Shown: positions 24,346-34,805 of the stretch, piece after piece
Position numbering within the stretch: position 1 is the stretch's first letter
Layout of the letters: each line of letters begins with the position of its first letter
Source: Cristatella mucedo
Lineage: Eukaryota > Bryozoa > Phylactolaemata > Cristatellidae
NCBI GenBank assembly: GCA_009760855.2
Contig: WPIO01000115.1
Location: 226,001-290,000 of the forward strand
Direction of reading: 5' to 3'
Length of the DNA stretch: 64,000 nucleotides
The notes under the pieces: generated by a model
Told to the model about the DNA's origin: nothing
What the model saw: only the letters and a program-made list of their open reading frames with translations
Databases searched by the model: none
Position numbers and translations under genes: made by a program

Positions 24346-25027
24346 TAAGATACCAGTATCTATAAAGTGGAACTGAAACCGTGGTTCCACCCAACTTACT
24401 TTGGAATCTCCAGGTGGGTCGCACTGGATCGCAATTACTTCTGATGACTACCGAACTCTCAGCAACTTTCATCCAAATATAAATTTGTTGGACCGTTTAC
24501 TTATTCTTCTGTACTGGAAGGTCTCAGCTGCAAAAGGCTCAGTTCTTTCTATCACTTCAACCTAACCATGGTGGAATTGAATAGAGCGTCTAATTTTTTT
24601 CAAGCGAGGCTGGTTGATTTCTCTCCATTTCGTCCCAGTCAGCATTTCGCTGAGCTTTCTACAAGAACACTGCCTTACAGAGCGCACAAAATTTCTGTCT
24701 TTCCAGAGGGAAGCGTTTATGGCGCTCAGAGCATTTTTATGAAGAAGCTTCTGCTGACATGCAATGTACTGCATCCTTTCATAAAAAAAAAGCCTTCGGA
24801 CCGAGTCTCCGCTGCGTATCTGCTGCGAGTGCCGCCCTTTAATTAGTCTCCCAAGCACCATCTGCACTTCCGCCTAGCTGGGTAGCGAAACAGAGGCTTA
24901 AATTGCGCCGGTCGGCGTTCTGATAGCAGCCCTCAAACCGCAAAATAGCGGACTCCTTCGTAGAAAATTGAAGATACTTGACATATAATAAAACTCGTCT
25001 ATAGCACTCAAATATATTTGAATCTAA
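24346..25027. other. No gene recognised
   Basis: Open frames near 24562-24867 on both strands have no recognised domain. Confidence 0.45.
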
Positions 25028-26100
25028 AATGCTAATAATAATACAAATTGTTTATGGGGAATTAAGCCAATTGAGTCGCTTGCTACGCACTTTGCATTTG
25101 CTGGAAAGAAAGCGTGTCCGCTAGTTAGCGATGGCGTGCTGCACAATTTCAGAATTGACAAGCTCAGGAAAAATGCTCATGGACGAGGCAAACGCTGAGC
25201 GAAACCCCCTAGGTATTTGGGTTTTTTAATTTTATCTACTCAGGGGATGTCGTGACGTCAGCCCGGATTGATCTCCAGGATTTGAGACAGTACGTACCGA
25301 AGGCACGGTCTCCCGAGTATTTGAGATTGGTTAGAAGCACGCCTAAATGGCTGAAGTCAGTAGAGCTGGCGGTAGGATGCAAAACGCGATGAATACGTAA
25401 ATCCTATAGGTAAGCGGGAGCAAGAGAACATGGAGGATCTTTAAGTGAGTAACAAAACTTTCAAGTTGATACGCTGCTTGAGAAGTAGCCCGTACCGGTC
25501 TCCTAGAGGCGGTGCAATTTGGCACATGTGACGAACACGACAGACGAGCCTTGCTGCAGAGTTTTGCGCCAATTGTGAGCGTCGTATTTCGCGGAAAATG
25601 AGACCCGCAAGTAGGGAGTTGCAGTAGTCTAGAAAGTTTGCCATCGATGCTCGGACTAGCTTGGTTGTGAAGTATTTTTTAAGCTAATCCGTGTTTGGCA
25701 AGGTTTTGAGCTGAATACAGCTTAGCTGTGGAGCTGATGCGGTCGTCGAGAGAAAGCCATTGCGGAACAATCCACGTCAAGGCGACAGGGAACACTCGTC
25801 TAGCCCACTTTGTGGATTAGGTTATCAAATTGTGGAATACCGCCATGTTTGCCAATAGCGGTGACGTTGCTTTGATCTCTATTCAAGTTGTGAACGTTTA
25901 CGGCCACCCAAGAGTAAATGACAACACTGCTGTTAGCGAGCTGATCGAGTGTGGCGGATGGATCAAAGGAGGGGAAGGATCAAGGGAAGGGAAGGATCAC
26001 AGCACGAGTACCAGCTGCGTGCCATACGCATAAAAATGAAAAAAGCCTCGACTGTACTTGGCGATTACATCGTCCAGATAAAGGGTATAGATTTTCAAGA
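25028..26100 (-). mobile_element. LINE-A, old and decayed
   Basis: Degenerate hairpin near 25060-25100, coding remnants ('LLAGL' region near 25600, 'CQIAPPL' region) and, after a poorly matching stretch, a piece from the reverse transcriptase region near 26025-26100 that parallels 39800-39870. Confidence 0.65.
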
Positions 26101-26129
26101 GAAGTGGGTCTTTAAAAGATCATGGTTCA

Positions 26130-27330
26130 CTTACAGTAAGTGCAAAACTCTGTAGCTAGTCTGTCGTGAGCGTCGCAGTTGCCACATTGTACCATTTCTC
26201 GCCAACCTGCTATGGGTCCCGTTCAAGCAATGCGTCGACTTCAATGCTCAGTCGCACACTTTTAGGTCCCATCATTATTTGGCTCCAGCATACCTTGCAG
26301 GTCTACTCTCCCGCCAGGCTCGACATCGTACCACCGACTTGTCTGAATCAGACCGTTGTTTACCTACACATCGTACAAGCCTCCAGTCAGACGCTTACAG
26401 CTGGAGCAAAACTCAGCAGCTCCACAGGCTTGTCTGTCGTGAGCGTCACATTTTCCACATCAGATCACTTCCCGCCTACCTGCACTGGCTACCTGTCAAG
26501 CAACGGATCGACTTCGAGGTTTTGCCGCTCACTTTTAGGTCCCTTTATTCTTTGGCTCCAGTCTATCTATCAGATCTACTCCCCACTAGGCCAAGCATCG
26601 TACCACCCGCTTTCCGGAATCTAGCAGTTTACAATACCTCGAATAAACCTCCAATCTTTTTGATACTATGCCTTTAGTTCGTTTGCTCCCGAAGCCTGGA
26701 ACTCACTTTCGACTGACGTCGGCTTCGAGTTTCGTTCGCCCATCAGAGAGCCGAGAGCCGATGAACAACGCCAACGGTGTATTGCTCAAGGCACGGAGCC
26801 GCACGACTGCCTTCTCGCACTCGAGTCTCCTCTCCTCGACCCCGGCTGTCCCTTGGCCGACCCCGATGGCGAATCCACCATCGGTTCACCGGCGGGTTAT
26901 CGGCCTGTGTCAACGCCTCATTAGAAGCTGACCACAGCTGTGCACAGGCCCCTCTCGGGGATGCTCACACCAGCTGTTGAAGAAAGGAGCGGTTCCAGCC
27001 CGCATGCAATCGAACTACAGTTGGAAGACATCCCCTGACTTACTTAACGACATTTAAAAAGAAGCTTTAAGCGCATCTATGTATCACGGCATTTAGTGGG
27101 TCAGTGTGATTCGTCCATTGTGTGCTTATGTGTGCTTACTCTGTGCATGCTGCCACTAACCATATTGAACGCTGACCCTGTGCACGCCACCTCTAACCAT
27201 GTTATGCTTATTGACATTGAGCATGCTACCACTAACCATTCAATAACGCTTCCTTTATAGCAAATATAAATTGCCTAAAAAGAGATTAAGTTCTCGGAGG
27301 ATGCTATAGAAATTTGGTAGTATTATAAAT
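26130..27330 (+). mobile_element. LINE-A, locally duplicated and interrupted
   Basis: The 'LVCRERH..LHWLPVKQR..LAPAYLSDLL' segment occurs twice in tandem, starting near 26130 and near 26389. The second copy is interrupted at 26719-27027 by unrelated GC-rich sequence and resumes with 'TSPDLLTTFKK', the 3' UTR and the hairpin to about 27330. Confidence 0.75.
26719..27027. other. GC-rich insert inside LINE-A
   Basis: About 309 bp with no similarity to the host element; LINE-A sequence is colinear on both sides. No clear terminal repeats or target-site duplication seen. Origin unknown. Confidence 0.55.
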
Positions 27331-27757
27331 TGTAAAAACCGAGGTTTCTGTATCAGTCAGATCTGGAGAGAGACTACCAAGATAGTCGACGTGTGATTCC
27401 TGAATTACAGTCACTTAGGTTTGTCATGTAATAATGCTGCCTAAGCGGCTTAAAAGTCGAAGTCACATAATAGGCGATCGGTTGTACCCAAGGATTCAAC
27501 TCGGACAGGAATTTCGCCCGAGGCTTGGGGACGATCTAGCGAAGCACGAGAATTGCTGTCCGCTACAGCTGCAACTGGACGCCTCTGTGTGGCAGGACGG
27601 CGCTGCAGCAGATGAGAAATGCATTAGCCACGTTGATGTCATCGGAAAGTTCCGCTTAAACGGCAGTCTGCACCTTGGAGTATTTGACACATTGTACAAG
27701 GGACGATTTAAACCTGGACAGTGTCGGTATTAATGGAATGGACAAGTTCGAAGCAGG
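27331..27757. other. No proven gene; 99-codon open frame at 27434-27733 (+)
   Basis: The frame starts with a true ATG and contains 'IIGDRLYPRIQ', which resembles the start of the MLLE (PABC) domain, but the rest does not fit that fold. Probably chance or a remnant. Confidence 0.25.
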
Positions 27758-28471
27758 TAAGGCATTTGTGACATCCCGTCTTGACTTCTGCAACTCGCTG
27801 CTTGCTGGCCTACCGGCATGTGCAATCAGGCGCTTACAGCTGGTGCAAACCTCTGCAGCTAGGCTTGTCTATCGTGAGCGTCACAGTTGCCACATCACAC
27901 CACTTCTCACCGACCTGCACTGGCTACCAGTCGAGCAACGGATCGGCTTCAAGGTTTTGTCGCTCACTTTTAGGTCACTTCGTACTTTGGCTCCAGCATA
28001 TCTCTCAGATCTACTCCCTCACCAGGCCAAGCATCGTACCACCCACTTTTCGGAATCCGACAGTTTACCAATACCTCATACAAACCTCAAATCCTTTGTA
28101 GACCGTGCATTTAGTTCGTATGCTCCCAAAGCCTGGAACTCACTCCCGACTTGCGTCACAAAATCCCCTGACTTGACCACATTTAAAATAACTTAAAAGC
28201 ACACCTGTTTAGGACAGCATTTGGTGGGTCCCTGTGATTCGTCCTTAATGTGCTTATGCGTGCAGATACTGTGCATGCTGCCACCAACCAACTTGCATGC
28301 TGACCCTGTGCATGTAACCCTTAGCCATGTTATTCATGTTGTTTATGAAGCATGATATTACTCACAATTCAATCACATTTCCCTTTGCAGCAAATGTAAA
28401 GCGCCTAGAAAGAGATCGAGTTCTCTGAGGGCGCTTTGTCAAGTGCATTATTATTATTATTATTATTATAA
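27758..28471 (+). mobile_element. LINE-A 3' part, fairly young
   Basis: Open for about 145 codons from 'AFVTSRLDFCNSLLAGLP' to 'SPDLTTFK', then the 3' UTR, an intact hairpin and an (ATT)n tail at 28448-28471. Confidence 0.92.
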
Positions 28472-28479
28472 GGATTTTT

Positions 28480-29420
28480 AAAAGATCAGTGGTGGTACAT
28501 TAGAAGGAGACGTCGATTACCACAATCTGCTCACGAAATCCCGCAGGCTCGTTTAATTCATCAAAAAATCAACTTTTCGAAATAATATCTATCCATCCAA
28601 AGTGAAAGCTGGGTTCGGACGAGAAATAGAAATGCACCTTGACGTGAAGACGCGCTGGAACTCCATCCCAAAAATTTTAGAACCGCTATTAAACATAGAA
28701 GTCTCCATCCGCGAGACACTAGCCGAATTCAAGGGACTGAAAATATTTTGACATTGGATTATTACGCTCTCAAAACTCTTGCCAAGGCAATGGAACTTGT
28801 GAAGCTTGCTGCTGAGTATCTAAGTCGTGAAGACGTTACCTTGATGATTTCTGATACACTTTTAGAATTCATATTCACTCAGCTCTCTAACCTGAATGAT
28901 GACCTTAGTACCAAACTCATAGAAAATCTGAAGTGTCGAGTTAAAGAGCGATTGAACAAGGGTGTCAAGAAGCTCTTACACAGTCTCAAAGATCCATTTG
29001 TTGCCCCGTCAAAAACTACGCTAAGTTTTGCAGGAAATCTAACATCTCGTCTATCTGGAGTCAACGATTTAGAATTCGTCGTGAAGTCGTCAAATGATGC
29101 CGAAACTGTGAACTTGTCTTTTAAAATGAATTGAATTTTTTGCTTCAAAAATATGGATCGTCAATTGCATTCGGAGGCCAAGACAGTTTCACGTGGCTCA
29201 TATCCGAATTCAAGCTCTTCAGGAACGCAGGCCACCGAATTGAAAATTTCCAGAAATTGTAGAACGAAATTTTATGCATTACACTGACACCAACGCACGT
29301 TGAACGAGTTTATTCGGTCTGACGAATTTCTCTAGAAATTAAAATCGGGCCCGTCAGATAAGTCACTTAATGCACTTATATTCTTGAAAATATTATAAAA
29401 TGGTAAACAACTTGTTTATT
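28480..29420 (+). pseudogene. hAT-family transposase pseudogene
   Basis: The stretch at 28632-28748 encodes 'LDVKTRWNSIPKILEPLL', the RW motif region of hAT transposases. A frameshift near 28748 moves to a 128-codon frame with 'AMELVKLAAEYLSREDVTL', matching the 'LEPVKLAVEALCRRDATLL' type of segment in hAT proteins. After more breaks, 29290-29400 encodes a remnant of the C-terminal dimerisation region ('PTHVERVYSV' and 'SDKSLNALIFLK'). No terminal inverted repeats were found. The element lies directly after the LINE-A tail. Confidence 0.78.
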
Positions 29421-30107
29421 TAGAACTTATCATGAAATTACATAATAAATTGCGTTCATCACAAAAAGTAAGCCACTGACTGCTAAATTAGCAAAAGAAA
29501 AATGAAAAAACTAGAGCAGCTGCTATCAGCTGTTTTTGGAAACTGGAAATAGTAAACAGCTGTTTGTCAAACATGACTACTTCAGAAACCCTAATCAATA
29601 GTATCAAACGCCACATACAGATCCTGCAGAAATAGGAGTGATACTCTATCATAAAGTCAGCCTTCGTGAGAAAGTACCACCAGGAAATCAGCACGGAGCT
29701 GAGCGCACAATTTCTTATATCTTTGCGTGACCGTGCGCTTAATGCGTGGATGTACGCATAAAACTAAGCACTCAACGAAACAACACACTGTGCGCCTAAA
29801 ATGCACCTAATAGTAGCCAAGGATTTGCTACGTCGCATTAGGCGAAGTACTGAATGGTGGCCGAAAGCAGAAATCCCGATTGTTAGCCGAAAGTAGGGCC
29901 AAGTACTGGGTGGTAGCATCGTTCGTGATGAGCGAACTTAGCCCAAGAGCCGCCGTGCGAGTTTACTGGAGCAGCATTGAGCACTTATTGGACACCTGCC
30001 AAGTAAGACCCGCCAGATGCAAATGGATGGAAACCGCAGATGCCGGAACGGCATCGCTGGTAACTGCGAACTAGGAGCCGCCGATGCCGCCTAATAAAAA
30101 AAATATA
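29421..30107. other. No gene recognised
   Basis: Some similar phrases recur (GAAAGCAG..CCGATTGTTAGCC / GAAAGTAGGGCC near 29860-29900), but no element is identified. Confidence 0.45.
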
Positions 30108-30200
30108 CTTCCTTTGCAGCAAATGCGAAGCACGTAGAAAGAGATTGAGTTGTTTGAGGGCACTTTATCAAGTGTATCATTTTTATTATTATTATTATTA
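30108..30200 (+). mobile_element. LINE-A 3' tail only
   Basis: CCTTTGCAGCAAATG, a diverged hairpin and an (ATT)n tail. Confidence 0.85.
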
Positions 30201-30394
30201 ACATATTACTCAGCATCTCAGCACTGGAAGACGCGTTTGCAGTGGCTGGCTGGAGGCCCGACCCAGCCACAAATGTAAATATCATTTGCACCTAGTTTGA
30301 TCAGCAGACCGAGCGGCAATGGATCCACAATCGAGAGCGAGCCAGAACCACCACCACCTCGCCGGTCGATGCTGTGGCGCCTGCAGCCGGGCCG

Positions 30395-30452
30395 TTCGAA
30401 TGCAGGTGCAGTTCAAATCCAGATGCAGTTCAAATGCAGATGCAGTTCGAAC
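30395..30452. repeat. Short tandem repeat, 17-bp unit
   Basis: GATGCAGTTCAAATGCA-like unit repeated about three times in GC-rich surroundings. Confidence 0.75.
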
Positions 30453-30756
30453 CACCAGCTAAGTGAAAATCGTCTCCGAAGTGCGAGCTCACCTCGGGCT
30501 TTGACGTTTGGACGAGCAGCGAAGCAGCCGAAGCCGCGATCGGACAGAGAGTAGGGAGCTGAGCTAATAGAGAGACTGCAGTAGGAAAGCAGCGGGCCTT
30601 GACCGGTCGGTATAGGCATGCCCAGGCATGCCGGGGCTCACGTTGTGCTACAGAGCTTTGAATGCGGCGAGCGTAGGCGTAGGCTGTGGGGGGAATGGAT
30701 CCCGATGTCCCTGTAACGATCTGAAGGAACAAGTCGAGCAATGTCAGTAGGCGTGT
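30453..30756. other. No gene recognised
   Basis: Open frames on both strands without recognised domains. Confidence 0.45.
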
Positions 30757-31040
30757 ATTGTAATGTATCTCTTTCTGTAACTCCACAAAGTCATAAAGAC
30801 TATGTGGGTGTTACGCAGGAGAGTTTTGTATAGCGCATTCACAGCCTAAGCGGCTTTCGGTACGTTTTCGGAAGCCAACAGACTTCGTGTCACGCAACAA
30901 AGAGAAAGTGGGAAGCATAGCAAAGTCAGGAGAGCAGTTGAGGTAGTGAGTAGCATGAAAGTAGCAGCTCAGGATCGTTGAAATGGATGAGCCATAGTCG
31001 GCAGCAGAAGAGTAGTTGTCGTTTCGTAAGAAAGACATCG
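30757..31040 (-). mobile_element. LINE-B 3' end fragment
   Basis: TGTAATGTATCTC tail, 3' hairpin and the last coding part up to GTCGTTTCGTAAGAA. Confidence 0.88.
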
Positions 31041-31477
31041 AGTGCGTGTGCTGCAGCAGCGGATGCCTTTCTTCATAAGTAGGCGAAGAGAGGTGAGAAG
31101 GCTGAGGTGAGATGAGATGAGCATAATTATTAAGCTCTTTTCCCGTGCTGGAATGTCACATCGCTTCTTGATTATGACCTTCGAGTGTAGCAATTCGGCG
31201 AATTCGAACTGGTGACCGCCTATGAAGAAGCTTCGATGAGCAGGTTTGTGAGCAGGGAGAGACTATAGACTTTTCACCCGGCTCAGTGGCCTAGAGCACA
31301 AATACGCTCAAATGTCTAGGCCAAATCCGGAAGTAAAGCTGAGTGCCTATTGAATTTTGTCGGTTAATTCGGCTTTGGCCATATATTATTGCATACTAGG
31401 CTCTAGCCTTTCCTATTCAGGCACCGCGAATAATGAATATAAGTCATAATCTAGCTGATATAGCTTGCTGCCGTTTC
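31041..31477. other. No gene recognised
   Basis: Near 31270 CCCGGCTCAGTGGCCTAGAG could be a remnant SINE head; no B-box follows. Confidence 0.4.
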
Positions 31478-31708
31478 AACATTTTAAAAGAAGATTAAAA
31501 TGCACCTGCTTCTCACAGCACTTGCTGGTTCCTTGCGATGCGTCCTTTGTGTACTTACTGGCGATGACACTAACCACGTCAGCATGCTCGTCGAAGCTGT
31601 GCATGTTACACTAACTCTACGCTTCCCTTGCAGCATACTTAAAGTGCCAAGAAAGAGAATCAGTTATCGGAGGGCACTATTCCAATGTAGAATAATTAGT
31701 ATTGCTAT
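31478..31708 (+). mobile_element. LINE-A 3' UTR fragment
   Basis: From the 'TFKRRLK' end (CATTTTAAAAGAAGATT) through the 3' UTR to a diverged hairpin, with an AATAATTAGTATT end. Confidence 0.75.
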
Positions 31709-31925
31709 CTTTACCAAACGTCCTGAGCTGCCACATCCCGGCTACTCACTTCGTCGACTGCCGTCCTGTCTCAGCTACGCCTCTCACTTTCTTTTTGTCA
31801 CGTGAGATGAAGTCTCTATAGAGTCTGTTGGCCACTGTACCGAAAATCACTTATGTTTCGAGCTCGCTATAAAAATTCTACTGTGTCACACCCACTTGGT
31901 CTTTGTGGCTCTGTAATATAATGTA
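31709..31925 (+). mobile_element. LINE-B 3' end, plus orientation
   Basis: CGTCCTGAGCTGCCAC... through CTCTCACTTTCTTTTTGT to the hairpin region (CACACCCACTTGGTCTTTGTGG). It meets an oppositely oriented LINE-B tail to tail. Confidence 0.75.
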
Positions 31926-32250
31926 ATGTATCTCCGTCTGTAACTCCACAAAGTCATGAAGACTATGTGGGTGTTACGCTAATATAATGTAATGTATCTC
32001 CGTCTGTAACATTACAAAGTCATGAAGACTATGTGGGTGTTAAGCAGGAGAGTTTTGTATAGTGCACTCACAGCCTAAGCAGCTTTCGGTACGCATTCGG
32101 TAGCCAACAGACTTCGTCTCACGCAACAAAGAGAAAGTGGGAAGCATAGCAGAGTCAGGTGAGCAGTTGAGGTAGTGAGTAGCGCGGAAGTAGCGTGGAA
32201 GTAGCAGCTCAGGACCGCTGAAAAGGATGAGCCATACTCGGCAGTTTGAG
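31926..32250 (-). mobile_element. LINE-B 3' end with duplicated terminus
   Basis: The terminal segment TAATATAATGTAATGTATCTCC... is present twice (31914 and 31980; 66-bp period), followed by the usual 3' UTR and C-terminal coding remnants. A further LINE-B terminus in plus orientation lies at about 32251-32290. Confidence 0.82.
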
Positions 32251-32387
32251 CAGTTACAGACGGAGATACTATAGATTACATTGCATTCACCGACGTCTGT
32301 TACTACTGTAAAGCTTGACTCCAGACTGCTACTATGCAAACAGCTGATCTACTAGATTTCTGCCCACCAGATACTAGAAGTAGTAAT

Positions 32388-32475
32388 AATGTTATTAATA
32401 ATAAAAATGCGCTTTTTATTGCGCCCTCTGAGAACTGAAAATCTTTCTATGCACTTTACAGATGCTGTATAGAAA
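32388..32475 (-). mobile_element. LINE-A tail, diverged
   Basis: TAATAATAAAAATGCGC, GCGCCCTCTGAGAACT and the CTTTACA(G)ATGCTGTA end. The rest is decayed. Confidence 0.6.
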
Positions 32476-32823
32476 GCATTACCAAATGGTTGGTGGTAAC
32501 ATCTGAAAGCAGCAGGCATAGAGTAAGCAGGTATGCGATTTACTACCGTTTGGCAGTAGGCATCCCTCATTGTATGGGCAATGAGGAATGTTGTTTTTTT
32601 ATAACGTTCGGTGCGGTCGTAGTGCAATATGTGATCGGTTGATACTTGATCATCTCTCATATCACGATTGTTGACGATTCCTCTCGTATTTTCGTCGGAA
32701 TAGTGGGCATCATGGTGTCGATGATTGCGGTGTTTGATAGGCTACTTCGATGATTATTCCGCTGCAATTGGAAGTTGTTGGATGCAATGCCTTGATCTTA
32801 ACTCCCCCTGAATGTCAATAACA
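32476..32823. other. No gene recognised
   Basis: The first bases may be further LINE-A 3' UTR; nothing else seen. Confidence 0.45.
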
Positions 32824-32952
32824 CAATTCAATATAATTCATTAGTATAGCGAGCTAAGATAACCGAATCTCTATGCAGACGCTTTACGTAGGCTTGAGCT
32901 CAAGACCTCGGTCGTATAGGCGAACACCTTAACCTCTGGACCAAACTAGTAT
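32824..32952 (-). mobile_element. SINE S1, diverged
   Basis: Reverse complement: CCAGAGGTTAAGGTGTTCGCC head, GAGCTCAAGCC B-box area, tail AAGCGTCTGCATAGAGATTCGG and ATGAATT. Confidence 0.75.
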
Positions 32953-33445
32953 GGCAACTAACTTCGTTGGCTCTCGACCATACTGGATTTGCTGAATCTT
33001 CTTCTCGTAAAAGCAAAGGGTTAGGATTTTCTGATCTGAATTGCAATAAATTAATTTTTTACTGGATTTTTAAATTTCCCCGTGGTGTATACTCAGCTTT
33101 TAGATCTGTCACATGCTCCGTTTTACCCCGCAGACTGTCTGACTGAACGTAAGTTAGATAGTACTGGATTGGCAAGACGAAGCGAGGGAGGAACGTGATA
33201 AATCACTATTGAAATCTCATGTACAGCTGTACTTGGATGTTTTGCTACACCTTGCGTTCAGTGCCTTGCTAGTGTACTGTTTTTTGAGATCGTTTCTGGT
33301 ATTTAATGTGAGATGTTTGATGCTAGAGAGGCTCCCTTTCCCCAAGTTCAGTGAAATGCTGGCTACCAGAACGTCAGGAAAGCCACGGTTTTAGAAGTCA
33401 CGTGGAACCCTAGCTCGATGGCTGCAGATAAGAAAGGTGGAAATA
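32953..33445. other. No gene recognised
   Basis: A 61-codon open frame at 33209-33394 has a hydrophobic start but no splice or family support. Confidence 0.4.
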
Positions 33446-34275
33446 ATAGCAATAATAATACATTTTATATAGCACCCTCAGAAACCTCAATCTCTGTCTA
33501 GGCACTTTACATTTGATGCAAACGAAGCACGATCGAATGGTTAGTGGTAGCATGCTCAACAAATAACAAAAATAACATGGTTAGGGGTGACATGCACAGG
33601 GTCAGCAGGCAAGTGTGGTTAGTGGCAGCATGCATAGTGACAGCATGCATAAGCACGTAAGGGTCGAATCACAGGGATCAACTAAATACTGTGGTAAATA
33701 GATGCATTTTAGTTTCTTTTTAAATATGCATAACTCCGGAGATGTCGTGACACAAGTCGTGAGTAAGTTCCAGGCTTTGGGAGAATACACGAACTAAGGG
33801 CACAGTCTCCATAGGATTTGAGATTTGTACGAGGTATGGGTAAACAGTTAGATTCCGAGAAGCGGGTGGTACAATGCTTGGCCTGGTGGGGGGAGTAGAT
33901 CGGATAGGTAGGCTGGAATCAAAGAATGAAGGGACCTAAAAGTGCGTGATAAAACCTCGATGTCGATCCGTTGCTTGACCGGGAGCCAGTGCAGGTCAGC
34001 CAGAATTGGTATGACGTGGCAACTGCAACGCTTACGACCGACAAGCCGCTGCAGAGACTTGCTCCAGCTGTTAGTGTCCGATCGCACAGGCCGGTAAACC
34101 AGCAAGCAGTGAGTTACAGAAGTAAAGACGGGATGCCGCAAATACATGGACCAAATTAGATGTGGTATCCCTGTCTAAACAAGCCCGAATTTTACCAATG
34201 TTGTGTAGCTGAAATTAGGCAGACTTGACGGTGGAGCTGATGTGGTCATCTAATGAAAGGTTACAATAAGACAGC
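33446..34275 (-). mobile_element. LINE-A 3' part, moderately old
   Basis: (AAT)n tail, hairpin and 3' UTR, then minus-strand coding remnants 'SPELCIFKKKLK', 'LIPAYLSDLLPP', 'LHWLPVKQRIDIE', continuing to the region that in the 38716 copy lies near 39540. Confidence 0.85.
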
Positions 34276-34626
34276 AACAACGATGGCGATCGCGTGCTGC
34301 TGCTGCATGCTGCTGCCATTTTAGGCAGGTGTATGTTTCGGCTCAGAAAATGCGACTCTTCAGCCGTGCTTCGAGACGCTCGTGCTACGACCGCATCAGC
34401 GCCACTTCTGCAAAATCTAGCACCATTACGTGCGCTGTGTTTGTAGCCGAAGACTCCAGTTCAGGAGCAACGTCAATGGTTCACAATGATAGCCCAACCC
34501 TGCGGTTTGTATCACGCAAAGCAGTTACCGCGAGTACATTTATCTGAAAATAAGTTTTAGGCAAAAAGCTCCGAAGCTGTTAAATTGTACTAATGTTTCA
34601 CTGGTTGCATTGCGTATTTGATTGAT

Positions 34627-34805
34627 TGAGCCGTGGTGGTGCACTAGGCGAGGCACTCAGTTGCTCTTCACGATCTCGGTCCCGAGGTCGTGGGTTCGAA
34701 TCCTACTGTTGGCGATCCTTTATTGCCGCTGCAAGTGGTGACCTTTAAGGCTCTTCTTTCGCTATACAAAAAGAGGCTGACGTATCAGCTAGATTTTTTT
34801 AAATA
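34627..34805 (+). mobile_element. SINE S2, near full length
   Basis: GAGCCGTGGTGGTGCACTAGG head, GTGGGTTCGAATCCT B-box, GGCGATCCTTTATTGCC, then AAGGCTCTTCTTTCGCTATA and AGAGGCTG. Confidence 0.9.
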
